Notes under the pieces: model-generated
The model's input: the letters and a program-made list of their open reading frames with translations, nothing else
What the model was told of the DNA's origin: nothing
The model's database searches: none
Assembly: GCF_003097315.1 (NCBI RefSeq)
Contig: NZ_QDDL01000015.1
Coordinates: 1 to 64,000, forward strand
Reading direction: 5' to 3'
DNA: 64,000 nt
Origin: Pelagibaculum spongiae
Lineage (GTDB): Bacteria > Pseudomonadota > Gammaproteobacteria > Enterobacterales > Pelagibaculaceae
Made by a program: the position numbers and the translations under genes
Shown here: in pieces, positions 25,878-35,116 of the stretch
Layout: the number at the start of each line of letters is the position of its first letter
Numbering within the stretch: position 1 is the first letter of the stretch

Positions 25878-26984
25878 ATGCCAGCACCTAGAGCTATTCT
25901 ATACGATCCGAAAGAAAATCCATTTCTCCATGTAATTTCGCGTTGTGTTAGGCGAGGGTGGCTGTGTGGTGAAGATCCAACGCTACTTAAAAAGCACCGT
26001 AAGAATTACGATCACCGTCGCCAGTGGATTGTCGATAGAATTGATCGACTGAGCCAGGCGTTTGCGGTGGATATCGCAGCTTACGCTGTGATGTCGAATC
26101 ACTATCATCTAGTGGTGTATGTTGATGTCGAGCGTGCAAAAAACTGGGGTATCAAGCAGGTGCTGTTGCAATACTGCAAAGTGTTTTCGCCTCACCCTTG
26201 GGTTAAAGATTATCTCGATCCAAACAAGCACTGTTTACTTACTCAAATGCAGGTTCAGTGGGTCGAAGAAACTGCCGATACAATTTACCGTGAAAGGCTT
26301 TATTCTATCAGCTGGTTTATGCGCTCAATTAATGAGCCGCTAGCGCGAATCGCCAATGCGGAAGATTTATGCAAAGGCCGATTTTGGGAGGGGCGGTTTA
26401 AAGCACAAGCGTTGCTCGATCAACAAGCACTGCTAACCTGTATGGCTTATGTCGATCTTAACCCGCTTCGTGCAGGCATTGCACAAACCCCGGAAGACTC
26501 AAATTACACTTCAGTTCAAGCGCGAGTGGAAACGGAATTACCCGCCAGTAATCATCGTAGAAAAAAAAGCCGAAAAAGAAATCATCAACGCCGATATGAT
26601 TACAATTTCGCCCGATTAAAATCGTTTGTTGATAGCGAAAGCAAACCCAGTATTAATATCAAAGATAAACCTCAGTCTCTGCCATTTAAATTAAAAGATT
26701 ATTTAGAATTGGTTGACGCTAGTGCTCGCATGGTGCGCACTGACAAAAAATATCACATGGACAGCAGCTTGCCGACAATTTTTGAACGATTAAAAATCGA
26801 GACTGATGCACGCTGGTGGGCATCGGCCATGAGCGGTCGCAGCACTGTGATGGCCAGTGCAAGACAGTTTGCCCACGCAATGGGCACTGCGCTGAACCTC
26901 AAACAGTTTCGTGATCGAGTCAAGCAACAAACCGAGGCTTGGCGACAGCAAATGCAAGTGCCTGGAAAACAACCACCTTCTTAA
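25878..26984 (+). CDS. IS200-like/REP-associated (HUH, Y1) transposase
   Basis: A full-length 368-residue protein. The HUH motif is in MSNHYHLVVY (about 72-81), and the conserved region continues through ISWFMRSINEPLARIA and AYVDLNPLRAGI (near 197). The C-terminal 150 residues are Lys/Arg-rich with RRKKSRKRNHQRRYDY and then KLKDYLELVD, longer than simple IS200 TnpA (about 150 residues) and more like the extended REP-associated proteins. The product nicks single-stranded DNA at element ends. It appears intact, so this copy could mobilise itself and the truncated copies. Confidence 0.9.
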   Translation: MPAPRAILYDPKENPFLHVISRCVRRGWLCGEDPTLLKKHRKNYDHRRQWIVDRIDRLSQAFAVDIAAYAVMSNHYHLVVYVDVERAKNWGIKQVLLQYCKVFSPHPWVKDYLDPNKHCLLTQMQVQWVEETADTIYRERLYSISWFMRSINEPLARIANAEDLCKGRFWEGRFKAQALLDQQALLTCMAYVDLNPLRAGIAQTPEDSNYTSVQARVETELPASNHRRKKSRKRNHQRRYDYNFARLKSFVDSESKPSINIKDKPQSLPFKLKDYLELVDASARMVRTDKKYHMDSSLPTIFERLKIETDARWWASAMSGRSTVMASARQFAHAMGTALNLKQFRDRVKQQTEAWRQQMQVPGKQPPS

Positions 26985-27042
26985 TACTTAGTTGTGCTGA
27001 GTGGGTTTAAGTCAAAAACTTTAAAATAAAATGCCATTTCAA

Positions 27043-27062
27043 TAACCAGAGTTAATCTGGTT
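27043..27062 (+). terminator. Subterminal hairpin of the insertion sequence, possibly also a terminator
   Basis: ACCAGA and TCTGGT pair across GTTAA and are followed by TTTTCG. The same hairpin (ACCAGATTAACTCTGGT) follows the truncated transposase fragment at 2345. In HUH elements such hairpins are recognised by the transposase; the T-run suggests it may also end the transposase transcript. Confidence 0.6.
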
Positions 27063-27425
27063 TTCGTCGTGACATCAATTCAGTATAATCGTATTCGAAA
27101 TGAAGAAACGGTTGCCGCAATCGCGTTGAATGCCAGTTTTTTCAGTTATCCCGGTCATTAGATTTATTTATTAGGATATAGTTAAAATCGTGGGTGGCGT
27201 CTTGAAGCCGTCTTGAAGACCGGAGTCTTGGCTTTTTTGTGTCTGTATTGAGCGAAATGGTAGGGTGAATGTTGAAATAGTCGTGTATTTACTGCAGTTA
27301 TGAAGTTTGTTCGCTCTTCATTGAAAAGTATTTTGCACTTGAATTTTGTTTGCTACTTTGTTTTTGTAGGATCTTCGATAAGCGCACCAGCATAGTATTC
27401 GACTACCTCGAAAGGGAACTAAACA

Positions 27426-28997
27426 TTGCGATACTGTATTAAAATGTTATGCAATATATTGAAAGTAAAAAATAAAATTGTCGTGGGCCTAGTGCTAGCT
27501 ATGGCGCTGGTTGCTTGCAGCGTACAACCAACAAAATTTCCCGAATCTAGCGTTAATCATTGCGGTAACATTACTCAGAGCACCAATGGAAGGTTGCCTG
27601 AATATCTTGCCTCTGTTGTCAGCGAAATGGCTGATAAAACCGGGGTGTACGTGTTAGAACAAGGCATTGAAGCGATGCTGTCGCGGGCATGGCTCACTGA
27701 GCATGCAGAGCAAACGATTGATGTTCAGTATTTTATTTTTTCGACTGATAATATTGGTTTGATAGCGACAGATTACCTAGTAAAGGCAGCAGAGCGAGAT
27801 GTCAGGGTACGAGTGATAGTGGATGACATTATGATGCAAGCCAGTGTCAATGAATTGCAAACGCTAGCAGCACATAAAAATATTTCGATTAAAATTTATA
27901 ATCCGATGGCAAATGTTGGTAAGAATATTTTTGATAAGGCAGTAAGTATAACGACATCCTTTCATCAGCTTAACCAGAGAATGCATAATAAAACTTTTAT
28001 AGTCGATGGAACGGTTGCTATTACTGGTGGCCGTAATGTTGCAGATGAATATTACGGATACGACCATAAATTTAATTTTCGCGATCGTGATGTCTTACTG
28101 ATAGGTGAAGTCGTTGGGGACATTGAATCGTCATTTGAGAAATTTTGGAAGAGTAAGTTAAGTGTCGATATTTCTAACTTAGTAAAAAATAAAAAACCAG
28201 TGGACTATATCCCTGACTTTGCCTCTTTGCATCAATATGCCTGTGACCCTCAGAATTTTGTATTGTCTGTAAGGCAAAAAATTTATGAGCTGCCTGAAGC
28301 AATTGCTGATATTCAACAGCAAGAACAGCTGCAATGGTTGAAAGATGTTGAGTATGTTTCAGATATACCAGGAAAAAATACTGCAGATAAATTTTTATCT
28401 GGTGGTGGCCTGTCAACCGACAAATTGCTTTCTTTGCTAAAAAGCGCTGAAAATAACGTTGTTATTCAAACACCGTATTTGATTACGACAAAGAAAATAC
28501 GGAAGATACTTAAGGCGATGGTTGACCGCGGCGTAAGGATTCAAATTTTAACCAATAGCCTTGCTTCGACTGATAATTTGGAAGCTTTTAGCGGATATCA
28601 GCGAGATCGGAAAGCTTTGTTAAAAACGGGAGTTGAGATTTTTGAATTCAAACCAGATGCGAGAATACGGCAAAAAATAATGTCTGAAGTGATGCACAAG
28701 CAATTAAAGCAAGCCCCAATCTTTGGATTGCACGCTAAGTCGATGGTTATCGACGATTACACTAGCGTTATAGGCACTTATAATTTTGATCCAAGAAGCG
28801 CGAACTTGAATACTGAAAATCTGGTTATTATTCCTTCTGAAAAAATAGCCCGCGAAATCAAGCAAGGCATGCTGCAAGAAATGCAGCCAGAAAATGCATG
28901 GCGTGTATCCCATGTCTGGAATCCCGATAGTGAGGTAAAAATTTCCAAACGATTAGGAGTAAAGCTACGCCGAATTATTCCCAAAAGTGTACTCTAG
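27426..28997 (+). CDS. Phospholipase D-like lipoprotein (ClsC/YmdC-like)
   Basis: A 523-residue protein with two HKD motifs, HNKTFIVDGTVAITGGRN at 187-204 and HAKSMVIDDYTSVIGTYNFD starting at 436, the paired active-site halves of the phospholipase D superfamily. The N-terminus has a hydrophobic segment and a lipobox ending ALVAC (Cys31), so it is predicted to be a lipoprotein. The layout matches cardiolipin-synthase-like phosphatidyltransferases such as ClsC, which act at the membrane. TTG 27426 is chosen because AGGGA lies 8 bases upstream; ATG 27444 is an alternative that keeps the lipobox. Spans both sides of no recognisable operon. Confidence 0.85.
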   Translation: MRYCIKMLCNILKVKNKIVVGLVLAMALVACSVQPTKFPESSVNHCGNITQSTNGRLPEYLASVVSEMADKTGVYVLEQGIEAMLSRAWLTEHAEQTIDVQYFIFSTDNIGLIATDYLVKAAERDVRVRVIVDDIMMQASVNELQTLAAHKNISIKIYNPMANVGKNIFDKAVSITTSFHQLNQRMHNKTFIVDGTVAITGGRNVADEYYGYDHKFNFRDRDVLLIGEVVGDIESSFEKFWKSKLSVDISNLVKNKKPVDYIPDFASLHQYACDPQNFVLSVRQKIYELPEAIADIQQQEQLQWLKDVEYVSDIPGKNTADKFLSGGGLSTDKLLSLLKSAENNVVIQTPYLITTKKIRKILKAMVDRGVRIQILTNSLASTDNLEAFSGYQRDRKALLKTGVEIFEFKPDARIRQKIMSEVMHKQLKQAPIFGLHAKSMVIDDYTSVIGTYNFDPRSANLNTENLVIIPSEKIAREIKQGMLQEMQPENAWRVSHVWNPDSEVKISKRLGVKLRRIIPKSVL

Positions 28998-29266
28998 AGA
29001 CTGTAATTAAATGCTCGCAGGCCTGAAGATATACTCAGATTTATAACAGATGTTGTTACATTTCTGATGTGACTGGTTTGATGGCAAGACTTCGAAATAA
29101 CAATTGCCATGTGATGCTTCTTGTCTTTTGGATGGGGCTGCAAGAGAAATCAGATTTACAGAGCGCTAAGCCACAAATAGAATGCTTTTAATTGTGGCTT
29201 AAGCAAAATTGGCTCAAGCTTTGGTTAGGGCACGATCTTGTGAATAGCGGATAAGCGACTTTTACC

Positions 29267-29662
29267 ATGCAAGGAATCAAATACCTGATATTTTTCTGCT
29301 GTGGCAGCTTGCTGACTTTAATCATTGGTTTTTCTTGGTCTGCTTGGAACAGAGGTGCTGATCTTGATCCTTGGATCGAACTCCATGTAGAAAACCAAAC
29401 CGATCAATCGATTGCCCGCATTCATATTGAAACCTTCGCTTCTGCGGTTGCCAGTGATTCAGAACCAAGAGTAGGCGTGACGGAATATTTCGATATTAAG
29501 CAACATAGCCATTTAGTTTTACCAGTGGCTTTCCATCGTAAGGGCAGCTATCAAATTGAATTTGAATTAGCTGATGGTACGACTTGCAGACGTAAAAATT
29601 CTTATGTCGAACCGGGTGCATTTATCTTTGAAGTGCTGGAGAAAATTGACCACGGTTGCTGA
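29267..29662 (+). CDS. Hypothetical membrane-anchored protein
   Basis: A 131-residue protein with an N-terminal membrane anchor or uncleaved signal (YLIFFCCGSLLTLIIGFSWS at about 6-25) and a beta-rich periplasmic domain containing WIELHVENQTDQSIARIHIE. The domain looks like an Ig-like or carrier fold, but I do not recognise the family. It ends 141 bases before nadE. No other clue to function. Confidence 0.6.
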   Translation: MQGIKYLIFFCCGSLLTLIIGFSWSAWNRGADLDPWIELHVENQTDQSIARIHIETFASAVASDSEPRVGVTEYFDIKQHSHLVLPVAFHRKGSYQIEFELADGTTCRRKNSYVEPGAFIFEVLEKIDHGC

Positions 29663-29803
29663 TCTTTGAATCTTCTTAGGCCGTTAGATTGTGCTTCTTA
29701 GCTTCACTTCCTTCCGATGTTATTTCCCTTTGGCCGATGAAACTAGCAAGCAGCGGCTGCCCGTCGTAAAATTGCCTCAGTTTTTTAGCCAAGACCAAGT
29801 TTT

Positions 29804-31441
29804 ATGACCCAACCTGTGCGCATTACTTTGGCCCAACTGAACCTGACTGTGGGCGATATTCAGGGCAACCTGGATAAAATTCTCGATCAATTGACGCAAC
29901 TTCGCGGTAAAACTGATCTGATTCTATTGCCCGAATTGTCGCTGGTTGGTTATCCACCAGAGGACTTGTTGTATCGCGGTAGTTTGCCTGCTCGGGTAGA
30001 TGCGGCGCTGGATACTTTACGCCAAGCTGCGGGTGATATTTGCGTGGTAGTGGGCCATCCGCGCTGGCAAAATGGCTTGTGTTACAACTCGGCATCGGCG
30101 TTTTATCAAGGCCAGTGTTTACTGACTTACGATAAACAAGCACTGCCTAACTATGGTGTGTTCGATGAGCGGCGTTACTTCATTCCAGGTCAGCAACCGG
30201 GCGTGTTTGAATTTAAGGGGCGGCGAGTTGGCGTTTCAATTTGCGAAGATATCTGGCAACCAGAATCTGCTGCAGATTTGAAAGCGGCCGGCGCGCAGAT
30301 AATTCTTAATTTGAATGCATCGCCATTTCATCTGGGCAAGCAAAATGAACGTACTGATTGTTTGATTGCACGTGCCAAAGAAACCGGTTTACCTATTTTT
30401 TACTGCAACATGGTCGGTGGTCAGGATGAACTGGTATTTGATGGCGGTTCACAAGTGGTCAATGGCAATGGCGAATGCCTGTTGCACGGCCCAGTGTTTG
30501 AACAAGCATCGCTACAAACTACCTGGCATCCACATTCAATAGAGATTCATTGTGACTCCTATGACGAACTCTCTGAAGAGGCTATGGCTTGGAAAGCACT
30601 TGTTTTAGCAGTGAGAGATTACGTCGGCAAAAATGGTTTCCCTGGAGTTCTGATTGGCTTATCTGGTGGTATCGACTCTGCATTGACTTTGTGTATTGCG
30701 GTTGATGCGTTAGGTGCCGATAGAGTTGAAGCGGTGATGATGCCGTTTAAATACACCTCAGAGATGAGCCGAACCGATGCTGCAGAACAAGCTAATTGGT
30801 TGGGTGTCAAATACAGTTCGGTATCGATTGAGCCGATTTACGAGCAGTTTATGAATGGCTTATCATCAGCTTTTGCCGGGTTAGATGCCGATACCACAGA
30901 AGAAAATTTACAGGCACGAATTCGTGGCACGCTGCTAATGTCGTTGTCGAATAAAACCGGAAAAATGGTACTAGCAACCAGCAACAAAAGTGAAGTTGCT
31001 GTCGGTTATTCCACTCTGTATGGCGATATGGTGGGTGGTTTCACTGCGATTAAAGATATCCCTAAAACCATGGTTTATCGTCTGTCGGAGTACCGTAATT
31101 CGATCAATGCTGAGATGGGTGGAGAAGTAGGAAAAGCGATTCCACAGCGCGTAATTACCCGTCCACCATCTGCTGAATTAGCACCCGGTCAGGTAGATCA
31201 AGATAGTCTGCCAGATTATGAAATTCTCGATCAGCTGATTGATTTATATGTTGATCAAGATATGGGTGTCGAAGATATTATTGCCAAAGGCTATGATGCA
31301 GCAGTTGTGCAGCGTATTGCCCGATTAGTCGATCGTAATGAGTACAAGCGTCGTCAAGCGGCACCGGGTGCCAAGATTACTTCTCGTGCTTTTGGCCGAG
31401 AGCGCCGCTATCCAATTACTTCCGGTTATTCCAGAAGCTAA
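29804..31441 (+). CDS. nadE: Glutamine-dependent NAD+ synthase
   Basis: A 545-residue two-domain enzyme that amidates nicotinic acid adenine dinucleotide to NAD+. The N-terminal nitrilase-type glutaminase domain (1-270) has the catalytic triad Glu in LPELSLVGYPPED, Lys in YDKQALPNYGVFDE and Cys147 in SICEDIW. The C-terminal synthetase domain has the PP-loop SGGIDSAL beginning at residue 287 and TSNKSEVAVGYSTLYGD. Length and order are normal for the glutamine-using class. It is followed by glnB after 92 bases, a common neighbour. Confidence 0.97.
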   Translation: MTQPVRITLAQLNLTVGDIQGNLDKILDQLTQLRGKTDLILLPELSLVGYPPEDLLYRGSLPARVDAALDTLRQAAGDICVVVGHPRWQNGLCYNSASAFYQGQCLLTYDKQALPNYGVFDERRYFIPGQQPGVFEFKGRRVGVSICEDIWQPESAADLKAAGAQIILNLNASPFHLGKQNERTDCLIARAKETGLPIFYCNMVGGQDELVFDGGSQVVNGNGECLLHGPVFEQASLQTTWHPHSIEIHCDSYDELSEEAMAWKALVLAVRDYVGKNGFPGVLIGLSGGIDSALTLCIAVDALGADRVEAVMMPFKYTSEMSRTDAAEQANWLGVKYSSVSIEPIYEQFMNGLSSAFAGLDADTTEENLQARIRGTLLMSLSNKTGKMVLATSNKSEVAVGYSTLYGDMVGGFTAIKDIPKTMVYRLSEYRNSINAEMGGEVGKAIPQRVITRPPSAELAPGQVDQDSLPDYEILDQLIDLYVDQDMGVEDIIAKGYDAAVVQRIARLVDRNEYKRRQAAPGAKITSRAFGRERRYPITSGYSRS

Positions 31442-31506
31442 TTGAACGACCACTTAACTGGGTATCAAAAGACTTTCATCGGTGAGACGGGCTGAGTTCA
31501 CCGTAA

Positions 31507-31872
<366 letters not shown>

Positions 31873-31895
31873 CTACCATCATTAACTTATCTATC

Positions 31896-31924
31896 AAAAC
31901 CGGCTAAGGCCGGTTTTTTGATTT
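31896..31924 (+). terminator. Rho-independent terminator of glnB
   Basis: AAAACCGGCT, a short loop and AGCCGGTTTTTT-type complement (AAGGCCGGTTTTTTG) form a hairpin with a T-run about 25 bases after the glnB stop. Confidence 0.88.
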
Positions 31925-32046
31925 TATAGCACTAAAAATAACGTTCAAACTTATTAGCAATGCTTGCAATTAATTTTGTTTATTTGAAGGCTGATATCTT
32001 TCACTCGATACTCAATTAGCTATTTAGTTATCAGGCTCTTTTTCCT

Positions 32047-35000
32047 ATGCAAAAAAAATATCTTAGCTCGCTATCCCTCGCTATTATCTTGGGTGCTTTC
32101 TCTTCTTCATCGCAATCGTTACAATTTGAGTACGACATTCGAGATAACAATCTTGGATTTAATGAAGCGAATGTTAATGTCCCTGCAGTAGGAGGCAATC
32201 TAGGAACTAACTGGGCAGAGCAGAGAAAAAATGTAGTTAAGCGTGCTGCGGCAATGCTAGGTGCTCATATTAAAGGTGATGTTCCGGTTAAAGTGAGAAT
32301 GCTTTTTAACCATGTTGATATGCCTTGCTCGGGAGATAACCCGCTTTATTCTTTAGGAAGGCCGCTAGGCTACGCATCTGGAAGTGGAAATTATTTATTC
32401 CCACACCCAACCGCCTATCAACCTGCACCTTTGTATAACAATATTTTAGGTAGCTCGAGTTTAAATATTGACTCCAACCACATGGAAATCGTATTTAATC
32501 GGCTAGATCATAGCAATTGCCCATCCGATATTTCTTGGTACTACGGTTATGATGGTAATCCAGGTAATAACAAAGAAGATATGTTGACCCATGCCCTCCA
32601 AGCGATGGTTCAAGGATTAGGTATTGCGACGCCATATAATTCGAATAACGGATCTTTAGCAGCTGGAATTGAGCAACCCTCTTTCTTCGATTATTTGTTG
32701 GTTGACCGTATTTCTGGCAATACTTGGGCGAGCTTAACTAATGCCAGCCGAGCGAGTATTACAACAAGCTCTCAAGAAAGTAGCACTGACTTATTATTTG
32801 TTGGCCCATCAACTAGAGCACACAGTGCCTCCGGGGCTTCTTGGGCATTAAATAGTTCGCCATTCTCTGATGATCACGGTCGAATTAGAATGATTGGTGC
32901 TCAGGGCGGCGCTGGCTTAGGTAATTATGATGATATAGATGATTTTTCTGAGCCAGGTGTTTATGAAACACAAGCCTTTGGCCGCTACGGCGTTTTGCTT
33001 CATCCATCAGCTTCGCCATCTAATCTGGTCAGTCGAAAAAATGGACAGGTTTCACACAATCTAGATTTAGCCTTATCGATGCTTAAAGATATCGGCTGGC
33101 AATTATATGAAGCTGATCTGGAATTATCTTCATCAGTAGCTGATGTTAATCCGGCTTTAAATGAAAATTTTTCGGTTACTTACACGGTTCATAATCGCGG
33201 GCCAGATGCTACTAGTAATGTCACGGTAGATCTTGCAATACCTGATGCGCTGATCAATATACAAGGCACAGGAAATGGTACTTTTTCCAGCAATGTATGG
33301 TCTATAGGCGACTTAGCCGTTGGCGCAACTGCGACATTGGTTATTAGCGGTTCTTCTAATCAAGCTCAGCGATCTCAATTAGTTGCCAATATTGCATCTA
33401 GTTCACGCTTTGATCCAGATTCAGTCCCTGGAATGGATGGCTCGTGGGAAGATGATTATCTAGCAGATGATATCTTTTACGGTAATGCTGTGCCTTCAAT
33501 AGTTCTTTCAACTGAAACAGCTAGTGGCGGTAGCTTAATTGTTAATGGGCAACCTAAATCATTTAGCTTAAATATTAAGCAGGCCAACCCTGATTATTCA
33601 GGAACGATTGATGCACAGTTTAGTATTTCAGCAACAGGCCCTGCAACGCTTGTTGTTACTTCAGAAAATTCTGGCTGTAGTTCAGTTTCTGTTGCTCAAA
33701 GAAGCGCTACTAATTGTACGGTAACAGTGAGTCATGACTCACCAGTAAGTCTTTCACTGCAGATAAATCCAGTGTCAGCAGGAAGAGTGCAAATATTTGC
33801 TGAGACTTTTGGTTTGTCTCAGTACTTAGGTGGAGATTCTTCTATTAACCATATTTTTGATGCTGTAGCGGCAAGAACAACTGCTTCACAATCATTTGCT
33901 TCTGCTAATGCTCAGGGTTTGTCGTTGATAGAATTAAATGCAGATAATTATCCAGAAATTCTATTTGCTAATAGTTCTGGGGCATTAAAGAAAATTAATA
34001 ATACTGCTGGAGTTTTGTCACTAGAATCTGGAGATGTGGCTAGTAATGTTTCTCAATTTTCTGTTGGTGATTTAGATGGCGATCAATTAGCTGATGTAAT
34101 TACTTATGGTAATAATGGGTTTAATCATTTGATTGCTGCAGTAGATGGTAATTTTTCAGTCGGAAGTTCTGTGTCAGCTGTTATCGCAGCCAGTGTAAAA
34201 CAAGTCCATCTAACTGATTTAAATAATGATAATCGCGATGATTTGGTGTTAGCGACTGGTGCTGGTCAACCTACCGATGTTTATTTGCAGAATTCTGGTA
34301 GCTTCGCCGAAGCAAATAGAACGCGTTTATCCTCAACGGAAATCAGCGACGTAGTGATTGCAGATTTTAATGGTAGCGATAGCCCTGATCTGATCTTTGC
34401 TAGAGCATCTGGGGGCGTTGAATTTTGGAAACGATTTCCTGTAGCAAGCGGAATTAGCTTAGTTCCAGATGGTATTGATTTGCGACTGAATAATGCTACG
34501 CAAGCTAAATCCGCTGATCTCGATGGTGATAACGACCAAGATTTGGTAGTTTTCTATGCAAGTAGTTTTAGTGATAATTTCGCAGGTCATACAAGAGTTT
34601 ATCTTAATAATGGCCGGGGCCGATTTACCCGATCTGCAGTATTTTCAAACAACAAACTTTCAGATATCGCAATTGCCGATGCCGATGGTGATTCTGATAT
34701 GGACATTGCACTATTAGGCGTTGATGGAACATTGTTAGTGTATCTGCAAGCTGCTGATAATAACTGGAGCCTTGCACCGCTTGCTGCAGCCACCAATGGT
34801 GGTAATCAACTACTGGCTGTAGATATTAATAATGACCAACGTAGTGACTTGGTTGTAACGAGTAATACAGGCGTTGAGATATTTACTAATTTAGCGCAGC
34901 AAATACCACCAATAACACCTCCAGTAGAACCTCCTCAAGTTGGTACGAAGCCTGTAACTATTAGCGGCTCTGGTGGTTTCAATCTTTATTATTTGATTTT

Positions 35001-35055
35001 TGGGTTAATGTTTTTAGGTTTGACTAGCGCTTTTTTTAAATCTCGTAAATCGTAA
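32047..35055 (+). CDS. Large FG-GAP-repeat surface protein with GlyGly-CTERM-like tail
   Basis: A 1002-residue exported protein. Residues 1-25 look like a Sec signal peptide. The N-terminal domain (about 26-350) resembles secreted zinc-metalloprotease-like modules but has THALQAMVQGLG at 181-192 where a HExxH motif would be expected, so it may be inactive. A CARDB/DUF11-like segment with YTVHNRGPDATSNVTVDLA follows (about 375-450). At least six FG-GAP/calcium-binding repeats lie between about 630 and 960 (DLDGDQLADV, DLNNDNRDDL, DLDGDNDQDL, DADGDSDMDI, DINNDQRSDL). The C-terminus has a Pro linker, GSGGFNLYY, a hydrophobic helix and FKSRKS, the pattern of GlyGly-CTERM proteins cleaved by rhombosortase. 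One is encoded at 47349. Confidence 0.8.
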   Translation: MQKKYLSSLSLAIILGAFSSSSQSLQFEYDIRDNNLGFNEANVNVPAVGGNLGTNWAEQRKNVVKRAAAMLGAHIKGDVPVKVRMLFNHVDMPCSGDNPLYSLGRPLGYASGSGNYLFPHPTAYQPAPLYNNILGSSSLNIDSNHMEIVFNRLDHSNCPSDISWYYGYDGNPGNNKEDMLTHALQAMVQGLGIATPYNSNNGSLAAGIEQPSFFDYLLVDRISGNTWASLTNASRASITTSSQESSTDLLFVGPSTRAHSASGASWALNSSPFSDDHGRIRMIGAQGGAGLGNYDDIDDFSEPGVYETQAFGRYGVLLHPSASPSNLVSRKNGQVSHNLDLALSMLKDIGWQLYEADLELSSSVADVNPALNENFSVTYTVHNRGPDATSNVTVDLAIPDALINIQGTGNGTFSSNVWSIGDLAVGATATLVISGSSNQAQRSQLVANIASSSRFDPDSVPGMDGSWEDDYLADDIFYGNAVPSIVLSTETASGGSLIVNGQPKSFSLNIKQANPDYSGTIDAQFSISATGPATLVVTSENSGCSSVSVAQRSATNCTVTVSHDSPVSLSLQINPVSAGRVQIFAETFGLSQYLGGDSSINHIFDAVAARTTASQSFASANAQGLSLIELNADNYPEILFANSSGALKKINNTAGVLSLESGDVASNVSQFSVGDLDGDQLADVITYGNNGFNHLIAAVDGNFSVGSSVSAVIAASVKQVHLTDLNNDNRDDLVLATGAGQPTDVYLQNSGSFAEANRTRLSSTEISDVVIADFNGSDSPDLIFARASGGVEFWKRFPVASGISLVPDGIDLRLNNATQAKSADLDGDNDQDLVVFYASSFSDNFAGHTRVYLNNGRGRFTRSAVFSNNKLSDIAIADADGDSDMDIALLGVDGTLLVYLQAADNNWSLAPLAAATNGGNQLLAVDINNDQRSDLVVTSNTGVEIFTNLAQQIPPITPPVEPPQVGTKPVTISGSGGFNLYYLIFGLMFLGLTSAFFKSRKS

Positions 35056-35070
35056 GATAACTTGATAATA

Positions 35071-35099
35071 AAAAAACGCCCTTTTAGGGCGTTTTTTTT
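35071..35099. terminator. Bidirectional rho-independent terminator
   Basis: AAAAAAACGCCCT, a loop and AGGGCGTTTTTTTT lie between the plus-strand FG-GAP protein and the convergent minus-strand MFS gene. Confidence 0.92.
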
Positions 35100-35116
35100 G
35101 CCAGTAAAATTATTGT

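Larger units (their letters stand above)
25748..27200 (+). mobile_element. Complete insertion sequence with HUH transposase
   Basis: The element is about 1453 bases. Its ends, ACGCCACCCAAGAT at 25748 and ATCGTGGGTGGCGT at 27187-27200, are inverted repeats with one mismatch in 14. The transposase gene starts 130 bases in, and the hairpin ACCAGAGTTAATCTGGT lies just after it. A second left-end-like AATAACGC motif occurs at 25734. No target duplication can be identified at the flanks. The same ends occur on the two partial copies at 1-2952. Confidence 0.8.
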
